Shown here in pieces: positions 4,596 through 9,767 of a DNA stretch of 9,767 nt. The notes under the pieces were generated by a model. It searched no databases, was not told the DNA's origin, and saw nothing but the letters and a program-made list of their open reading frames with translations. This DNA is from Clostridia bacterium (GTDB taxonomy: Bacteria; Bacillota_A; Clostridia; Lachnospirales; Cellulosilyticaceae). A program made the translations under genes and the position numbers. How positions within the stretch are numbered: the stretch's first letter is position 1; each line of letters opens with the position of its first letter. Where the stretch lies: NCBI GenBank assembly GCA_029239935.1, contig JARBTY010000109.1:1-9767 (forward strand), in the 5' to 3' direction.

Positions 4596-6014
4596 ATGTA
4601 TCATGTTAAATCATCAAAAGCAGAGGAATTCATTAGTCACGAAGAGATTTTAGATACGGTAGCTTATGCAGAAAAAAATAAAGACAATCTGGAGTTAATA
4701 GACCAAATCATTGCAAAAGCAAAACTTAGAAAAGGGTTAAGCCACAGGGAGGCTTCGGTTTTGCTCGCTTGTGACAGAGACGACAAAAACCAGGAAATCT
4801 ACCAACTTGCAGAACAAATCAAAAAAGATTTTTATGGTAATCGTATTGTATTGTTCGCTCCGCTATACTTATCCAACTATTGTGTGAATGGCTGTGTTTA
4901 CTGTCCTTATCACTATAAGAACAAACATATTGCCCGTAAAAAGTTAACTCAGGAAGAAATCAAAAAAGAGGTTATCGCTTTGCAGGATATGGGACATAAA
5001 CGTCTGGTACTAGAAACAGGAGAAGATCCTGTCAACAGTCCTATTGAATACGTTCTGGAAAGCATCAAGACAGTATACAGCATTAAACATAAAAATGGAG
5101 CTATCCGCCGTGTCAACATCAACATTGCTGCAACCACAGTGGAGAATTATAAAAAGCTAAAGGAAGCGGATATTGGGACTTATATCTTATTTCAGGAAAC
5201 TTATAATAAGTCGAGCTATGAGATGCTGCATCCAACAGGCCCAAAACATGATTATGCCTATCATACAGAAGCCATGGACAGAGCTATGGAGGGGGGCATC
5301 GATGATGTAGGGTTAGGGGTGTTGTTTGGACTTGAGGGTTATCCTTATGAATTTGCAGGTCTTTTAATGCATGCAGAGCATTTGGAAGCTGCATTTGGAG
5401 TAGGCCCTCATACAATCAGTGTGCCCCGTATCCGCAGTGCAGATGATATAGATCCAAGCAGTTTTGACAATGGTATTGATGATGAAATTTTTGCAAAGAT
5501 TGTGGCGTGTATTAGAATCTCAGTTCCTTATACGGGAATGATCGTTTCGACCCGTGAAAGCCAAGCTTGCCGTGAGCGTGTATTACATCTAGGTGTTTCG
5601 CAGATAAGCGGAGGATCAAAAACCAGTGTAGGTGGATATGTTGAAGCGGAACCAGAAGACGAAAAGTCAGAACAATTCGATGTAACAGATACAAGAACCC
5701 TTGAGGAAGTGGTATCATGGCTGATGGAGAGCGGCTATATACCTAGTTTTTGTACAGCTTGTTATAGGGAAGGAAGAACAGGGGACCGTTTTATGAGTCT
5801 CTGTAAGAGTGGACAGATACAAAACTGCTGTGATCCCAATGCGTTAATGACCTTAAAGGAGTATTTGATGGATTATGCTGGCGGTGATACAAAAGCTTTA
5901 GGAGAAAAGCTCATTATGGGAGAAATTAATCATATTCCAAATGAAAAAGTAAGGGGAATAGTCTGTAGCAATTTAAAGGAGATTGAAGCGGGTAAGCGGG
6001 ATTTCAGATTCTAA
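4596..6014 (+). CDS. hydG: [FeFe]-hydrogenase maturation radical SAM tyrosine lyase HydG
   Basis: HydG cleaves tyrosine with S-adenosylmethionine to p-cresol and dehydroglycine, from which it makes the CO and CN- ligands as an Fe(CO)2(CN) unit for the hydrogenase H-cluster. The 472-aa length is normal for HydG. The radical SAM cluster motif is C96-x3-C100-x2-C103 (YCVNGCVYCPYH), in place within the TIM-barrel. The HydG-specific C-terminal auxiliary cluster motif C-x2-C-x22-C is complete (C386, C389, C412 in PSFCTACYREGRTGDRF and QNCCDPN). Other conserved stretches are LVLETGEDP (137-145), LFQETYN (198-204) and GLGVLFGLEGYPYE (239-252). Thiamine synthase ThiH is the nearest paralogue but lacks the C-terminal cysteine domain. 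The start is set by GAGGAG six bases upstream. hydF follows after 22 bp, so the two are co-transcribed. Activity is cytoplasmic and oxygen-sensitive. Confidence 0.97.
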   Translation: MYHVKSSKAEEFISHEEILDTVAYAEKNKDNLELIDQIIAKAKLRKGLSHREASVLLACDRDDKNQEIYQLAEQIKKDFYGNRIVLFAPLYLSNYCVNGCVYCPYHYKNKHIARKKLTQEEIKKEVIALQDMGHKRLVLETGEDPVNSPIEYVLESIKTVYSIKHKNGAIRRVNINIAATTVENYKKLKEADIGTYILFQETYNKSSYEMLHPTGPKHDYAYHTEAMDRAMEGGIDDVGLGVLFGLEGYPYEFAGLLMHAEHLEAAFGVGPHTISVPRIRSADDIDPSSFDNGIDDEIFAKIVACIRISVPYTGMIVSTRESQACRERVLHLGVSQISGGSKTSVGGYVEAEPEDEKSEQFDVTDTRTLEEVVSWLMESGYIPSFCTACYREGRTGDRFMSLCKSGQIQNCCDPNALMTLKEYLMDYAGGDTKALGEKLIMGEINHIPNEKVRGIVCSNLKEIEAGKRDFRF

Positions 6015-6036
6015 TAAAAATAGGAAGGGGTTTATC

Positions 6037-7266
6037 ATGGGATTAAATCATACACCTTCTGCAGACCGTCTTCATATTGGTATATTTGGAAAACGCAATG
6101 CAGGGAAATCTAGTATTATCAATGCTCTGACAGGACAAAATCTTGCAGTAGTATCAGAAGTCAAGGGGACAACAACAGACCCTGTTTATAAAGCTATGGA
6201 GCTATTACCATTAGGACCAGTCATGTTTATTGATACACCTGGTCTTGATGATGAAGGTGAACTTGGCAGACTGAGGGTACAAAAAAGTTATCAGGTGTTA
6301 AATAAAACAGATATGGGTATCTTGGTCATTGACGGCAGTACAGGCATGACCGAGGAAGATACGGAGCTTATCAAAAAATTCAAAGAGAAAATGATTCCCT
6401 ATGTGGTGGTATTTAACAAGATGGAGCTGGCTCAGGGCGAAACAGCATGCCAAGAAGCCCAGAGGGATATAGCAGGCAAAAGTATTTGGGTCAGTGCCTA
6501 TACTGGTGAAAATATCGATAAGTTGAAAGAAATGATTGGCGGACAGGTACAGGTACAGGAGTCAAAATTTAGGATTGTAGCTGATTTGTTGGAGCCCTCT
6601 GATTTTGTGGTGCTTGTTGTACCGATTGATAAAGCAGCGCCTAAAGGCCGTCTCATTTTGCCACAGCAGCAAACCATTCGGGACATACTGGAAGCAGATG
6701 CCACAGCAATCGTTGTGAAGGAATATGAACTAAGAGAAACCCTTGCAAATCTTGGGAAACGGCCCAAACTAGTTATTACTGACAGTCAGGTATTTGCAAA
6801 GGTATCCGCAGATACCCCTAAAGATATTATGCTGACCTCTTTTTCTATCTTGTTTGCAAGATATAAAGGCAATCTAGAGGAAGCAATAAACGGTGTGATG
6901 GCAGTAGAGAGTCTTCAGGACGGAGACAAAGTGTTAATAGCTGAGGGCTGTACCCATCACCGTCAATGCGATGATATTGGTACTGTAAAAATCCCCAGGT
7001 GGATCACACAGCATACAGGCAGGCAGATTCAATTTGAATTTAGCAGCGGAACAGAGTTTCCGTCTGATTTATCAAAATATAAACTGATCATACACTGCGG
7101 CGGCTGCATGCTGAATGAAAGGGAAATGAAATACAGAATAAAGTGTGCACAAGACGGGGAGATTCCCATCACAAATTACGGGATATTGATAGCCTATATG
7201 CAGGGTATCTTAAAGCGTAGTGTTGAGCCATTTCCTTATATTGCTTCTTTACTGGAAGATATTTAA
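6037..7266 (+). CDS. hydF: [FeFe]-hydrogenase H-cluster maturation GTPase HydF
   Basis: HydF is the scaffold that assembles or holds the 2Fe precursor made by HydG and HydE and transfers it to apo-hydrogenase. The chosen start gives 409 aa, the usual family length, and has AGGAAGGGG six bases upstream; a longer frame from a TTG at 5983 overlaps hydG and has no support. The N-terminal Era/TrmE-like GTPase domain shows the P-loop GKRNAGKSS (18-26), switch TTTDP (45-49), DTPG (66-69) and NKME (127-130). A dimerisation region follows. The C-terminal iron-sulfur domain has the full ligand pattern C305-x-H307-x45-H353-C354-x2-C357 (GCTHH and IIHCGGC). All family-defining residues are intact. It is the last gene of the cluster and converges on aspA with only 17 bp between stop codons. 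Confidence 0.97.
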   Translation: MGLNHTPSADRLHIGIFGKRNAGKSSIINALTGQNLAVVSEVKGTTTDPVYKAMELLPLGPVMFIDTPGLDDEGELGRLRVQKSYQVLNKTDMGILVIDGSTGMTEEDTELIKKFKEKMIPYVVVFNKMELAQGETACQEAQRDIAGKSIWVSAYTGENIDKLKEMIGGQVQVQESKFRIVADLLEPSDFVVLVVPIDKAAPKGRLILPQQQTIRDILEADATAIVVKEYELRETLANLGKRPKLVITDSQVFAKVSADTPKDIMLTSFSILFARYKGNLEEAINGVMAVESLQDGDKVLIAEGCTHHRQCDDIGTVKIPRWITQHTGRQIQFEFSSGTEFPSDLSKYKLIIHCGGCMLNEREMKYRIKCAQDGEIPITNYGILIAYMQGILKRSVEPFPYIASLLEDI

Positions 7267-7283
7267 GAGTATCTTAAGTTACA

Positions 7284-8672
7284 CTAATCTAAGTAAGTCA
7301 TTTCATGACGGTAGTTTAAAATTTTATCCAATGTTTCCTGATCTAAAAGTTGCTTTTGTAAAACAAGCTCGCGGATTTTAGCAGGCTGATTGCCGCATTC
7401 CTTAACTAAATCAGCCGCATTTTCGTAACCAATATACGGTGCAAGAGAAGTAGCCAGTACCAGAGAATGATCGAGATGTGCCCTGCAGATATCAATATTG
7501 GGGACAAGCGTCTCAATGCATTTGGTTCGAAAAATAAAGAGGGTACGGGTTAAGAGGCTGAGGCTTTCAAGTAGACTGTCTGCAATCAGCGGCATAAAGG
7601 CATTGAGTTCAAAATTGCCGCTGGCTGCACAAAGGGTAATAGCCGAATCGTTGGCCATCACTTTAATAGCCACCTGGGTCACCATCTCAGGGATGACTGG
7701 ATTAACCTTACCAGGCATAATAGTACTGCCGGCCTGCAGCTCCTCCAGCGTGATTTCCCCAAAACCGCCGTGAGGACCGGAATTCATCAGGCGAAGATCA
7801 GTTGAAATCTTCATAAGATTGACAGCAAGAGCCTTAAGGAGACCAGAGACTTCTACAAAGACATCATTGTTTTGAGTGAGATCCATGGGGTATTCGGCTC
7901 TGGATAATCCCATATCAGTTAGTTCTCGCAAAATATCAATGACCTTATAAGTAAACTTGCGGTTGGTGTTGCTGCCAGTTCCGACGGCGGTGCCTCCAAG
8001 GTTAACTTGACGCAGACGTTCTTCAACCTTGTAAATACGCCAGCGGTCCCGGGCGATGGCCTGGGCATAAGCACCAAATTCCTGACCTAATGTAATGGGC
8101 AAAGCATCCATGAGTTCGGTACGGCCCAATTTTAGAATCTCGGCATAAGCTACTTCTTTTTTTTGCAGACTTTCCTGCAGTTTGCCACATTCCTCGCTTA
8201 AGGCACGGATTTCCTTGATGGCAGCTATGCGCAGTGCTGTTGGATACACATCATTGGTGGATTGCCCCTTATTGACATGATCTAAGGGGTGGATAAAGTG
8301 ATAATCCCCAAGAGATCGGCCGGATAACTTAAGAGCCATATTCGCAATGACTTCATTAACATTCATGTTAGTAGAAGTTCCAGCGCCCCCTTGAAGCGCA
8401 TTGGTAATAAAAGCATGATCTGCCTCACCAGAAAGGGCTGCGTCACATGCTTTTATAATGGCATCGGTTTTTTCATTATCTAAAAGACGCAGCTCTTGGT
8501 GAGCCAGTGCAGCTGCTTTTTTTACAGTAATTATGGCATAAATCAGCTCCAACCTCACATAATCATGGCTAATAGCAAAATTGCTTGCTGAACGTACAGT
8601 CTGAATACCATATAAAGTATTTTGATCTATTGAAATACTGCCTATTTTATCTTTTTCTTCACGTATAATCAT
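7284..8672 (-). CDS. aspA: Aspartate ammonia-lyase (aspartase)
   Basis: AspA converts L-aspartate to fumarate and ammonia in the cytoplasm as a homotetramer of the fumarase/aspartase superfamily. Met codons at 8681 and 8672 are both possible. The GGGG site lies directly against the first and about 10 bases before the second, so I prefer 8672 (462 aa; 465 aa from 8681). Numbering from the longer form, the three conserved regions are QGGAGTSTNMNVNEVIANMA (97-116), HPLDHVNKGQSTNDVYPTA (131-149) and the signature loop GSTIMPGKVNPVIPEMV (318-334). The last is the aspartase rather than fumarase C version, with Thr in place of the usual second Ser. GTGSNTN (234-240) replaces the more common GTGINA/GTGLNT. 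The middle of the gene is visibly richer in GC than its ends and neighbours. It is transcribed towards hydF and away from the sensor kinase. AspA genes have been noted in hydrogenase-maturation clusters of other anaerobes. Confidence 0.95.
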   Translation of the reverse strand: MIIREEKDKIGSISIDQNTLYGIQTVRSASNFAISHDYVRLELIYAIITVKKAAALAHQELRLLDNEKTDAIIKACDAALSGEADHAFITNALQGGAGTSTNMNVNEVIANMALKLSGRSLGDYHFIHPLDHVNKGQSTNDVYPTALRIAAIKEIRALSEECGKLQESLQKKEVAYAEILKLGRTELMDALPITLGQEFGAYAQAIARDRWRIYKVEERLRQVNLGGTAVGTGSNTNRKFTYKVIDILRELTDMGLSRAEYPMDLTQNNDVFVEVSGLLKALAVNLMKISTDLRLMNSGPHGGFGEITLEELQAGSTIMPGKVNPVIPEMVTQVAIKVMANDSAITLCAASGNFELNAFMPLIADSLLESLSLLTRTLFIFRTKCIETLVPNIDICRAHLDHSLVLATSLAPYIGYENAADLVKECGNQPAKIRELVLQKQLLDQETLDKILNYRHEMTYLD

Positions 8673-8720
8673 ACATATCATACCCCATTTATCTTAATAT
8701 TTACCTATGTCTTCAGCAAA

Positions 8721-8729
8721 AGTATAGCA
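8721..8729 (-). promoter_or_regulatory. Possible extended -10 promoter of aspA
   Basis: On the minus strand the sequence reads TGCTATACT, a TGn extended -10 followed by TATACT (five of six to consensus). No good -35 is seen 16-18 bp upstream. The transcript would start near 8714, giving a leader of about 42 nt to the ATG at 8672. The divergent sensor gene starts at 8807, and no clear promoter for it was found in this 125-134 bp interval. Confidence 0.4.
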
Positions 8730-8806
8730 TGTTTATTTCAATAAGACCACCTGTTTATCTTGTCCTATAAAAGCCCTAACTATCATTTATAAGGAGATAA
8801 GCCCCT

Positions 8807-9767
8807 ATGCAGATTCTGCCTAAAAAATTCAAAGAAAAATTAAGTAAGATGAAAATAGGCCATAAAATCACATTATACTATTTTTCACTTATCCTCATAA
8901 GTATTTTATTAAGCACTTTTATCTATCAGCATACCAGCACTTATTATACGAATCAGCAGCTTAAGGAAATAGCAACCCAAGGCATAGAGTCAGATAGTCG
9001 TAATTTTGGACTATTTATTGAAGATATCAATAATTACTCTAAAATACTTTTGGCCAATCAAAATATCCAGCAAATGTTAGAGAGTGACACCATTCATCAA
9101 CTCCCTACCTATAAGAGCCTGGATAGGTTTTTGCAGGAGTTTATTAATTTTAACACAAAGGTTTCTTCAATTTATGTTTTTAGTAATTCGGGAAAAAAGT
9201 ATTATACAGAGAAAGCTTCTTTTAAGGAAATTGAGTTTGCAGATATAGAAAAAATGTCCTTTTATCAAGATATCCTTAAGAAAAGAGGAGGGTTTATTCT
9301 TAGGCTCAACCAAGATGGGCTAATTGATGCCAGAAGCAACACCAATATTTCTTTTATGAGAGTGATTAATAGTTTATATAAACAAGAAAAGATAGGGTTT
9401 TTAATCATCAATCTCAATCAAAAAGTACTGGAAAGCTCTCTTGGATTAGATCAGGAAAATACAGCTTCTATACTTATAAAAGATGGAAATGGGGATACAA
9501 TTATCAATCACAATCCCATAGAGGGCTTAGATGAATCGGCCTTCCTGCAAAAGCTTGATAAACAAAATGAATTTTGGAGTATCACTGAGATCAATGGGGT
9601 CAATAGAATGGTCACGGGTGTGACTAACCGGAAATATGGCTGGAAAGTTCTCAAGGTTATCCCTTTTCAGGATCTATCTAAGCAGTTACATGTGTTTAAT
9701 ATAGGGATAGTAGCTATTGTTTTGGTTAATGTCGTTTTACTCTTATTTGGTTCTCTTTTCATTTCTA
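8807..9767 (+). CDS. Membrane sensor histidine kinase, N-terminal sensor part (3' end outside the window)
   Basis: An open frame of 320 codons runs off the right edge. The start has a clear AAGGAG (8791-8796) ten bases upstream. A short basic N-terminus (MQILPKKFKEKLSKMKIGHK) precedes a membrane segment (about 21-40, LYYFSLILISILLSTFIY). A roughly 250-residue extracytoplasmic domain follows, with features of a dCache/PAS-like sensor (for example SSIYVFSNSGKKYY, FMRVINSLY and KIGFLIINLNQKVL). After NRKYGWKVLKVIPFQDL a second membrane segment begins near residue 296 (IGIVAIVLVNVVLLLFG). This architecture is typical of YesM-type kinases, in which a HAMP and a His_kinase domain would follow, usually paired with an AraC-type response regulator. 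Neither the kinase core nor a partner is visible here, so a chemoreceptor or cyclic-di-GMP enzyme with the same front end is not excluded. The ligand is unknown. Confidence 0.8.
   Translation, partial: MQILPKKFKEKLSKMKIGHKITLYYFSLILISILLSTFIYQHTSTYYTNQQLKEIATQGIESDSRNFGLFIEDINNYSKILLANQNIQQMLESDTIHQLPTYKSLDRFLQEFINFNTKVSSIYVFSNSGKKYYTEKASFKEIEFADIEKMSFYQDILKKRGGFILRLNQDGLIDARSNTNISFMRVINSLYKQEKIGFLIINLNQKVLESSLGLDQENTASILIKDGNGDTIINHNPIEGLDESAFLQKLDKQNEFWSITEINGVNRMVTGVTNRKYGWKVLKVIPFQDLSKQLHVFNIGIVAIVLVNVVLLLFGSLFIS

Noticed and set aside
5983..6036. N-terminal extension of HydF starting at TTG 5983
   Set aside because: It overlaps hydG, has no suitable ribosome binding site, and adds residues not seen in HydF. 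The ATG at 6037 has AGGAAGGGG at proper spacing and gives the family length.
1..9767. CRISPR array, insertion sequence, phage or toxin-antitoxin genes
   Set aside because: No regularly spaced repeats, transposase, integrase or paired toxin-antitoxin genes were seen on either strand.

Overview
The window looks like chromosomal DNA of a low-GC, strictly anaerobic, fermentative member of the Clostridia. The coding genes are AT-rich and use strong AGGAGG-type ribosome binding sites. The gene content (an Etf/GlcD-type dehydrogenase pair, [FeFe]-hydrogenase maturases HydG and HydF, a TM1266-type regulator, and tRNA genes without encoded CCA) points the same way. No species can be named from the sequence.

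Layout. (1) Bases 1-1929 hold the 3' end of an electron-transfer flavoprotein alpha subunit gene (etfA) followed 3 bp later by an FAD-dependent GlcD/lactate-dehydrogenase-type oxidoreductase. The pair resembles the electron-confurcating lactate dehydrogenase/Etf complexes of anaerobes. (2) A two-way terminator (about 1959-1995) separates this from a convergent, unrecognised 150-aa gene on the minus strand (2053-2505). (3) A consensus promoter (2631-2659) drives five tRNA genes (Asn, Trp, Asp, Val, elongator Met; 2670-3221), closed by a strong terminator (3273-3307). A degenerate inverted-repeat element sits between the first two tRNAs. (4) A small cupin gene (3475-3975) stands alone. (5) A leader region (4023-4233) contains a good promoter overlapped by a Fur-box-like sequence, two tiny overlapping reading frames and a GC-rich intrinsic terminator. 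It precedes the hydrogenase cluster: TM1266-type regulator (4234-4506), hydG (4596-6014) and hydF (6037-7266). (6) aspA (aspartate ammonia-lyase) is convergent with hydF. (7) A divergent gene running off the right edge encodes the sensor half of a membrane histidine kinase.

How the genes work together. HydG makes the Fe(CO)2(CN) synthon from tyrosine and HydF is the scaffold/GTPase that delivers the finished 2Fe subcluster to apo-hydrogenase. The third maturase, HydE, and the hydrogenase itself are not in this window. AspA releases ammonia from aspartate, and its position beside maturase genes may be more than chance. The Etf/dehydrogenase pair would feed electrons from a 2-hydroxyacid into NAD with ferredoxin as co-donor, and hydrogenase would dispose of reduced-ferredoxin electrons as H2.

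Most of the window is ordinary core metabolism. The part most worth a second look is the 4023-4233 leader, where a terminator lies only 32 bases upstream of the hydrogenase-maturation start codon.
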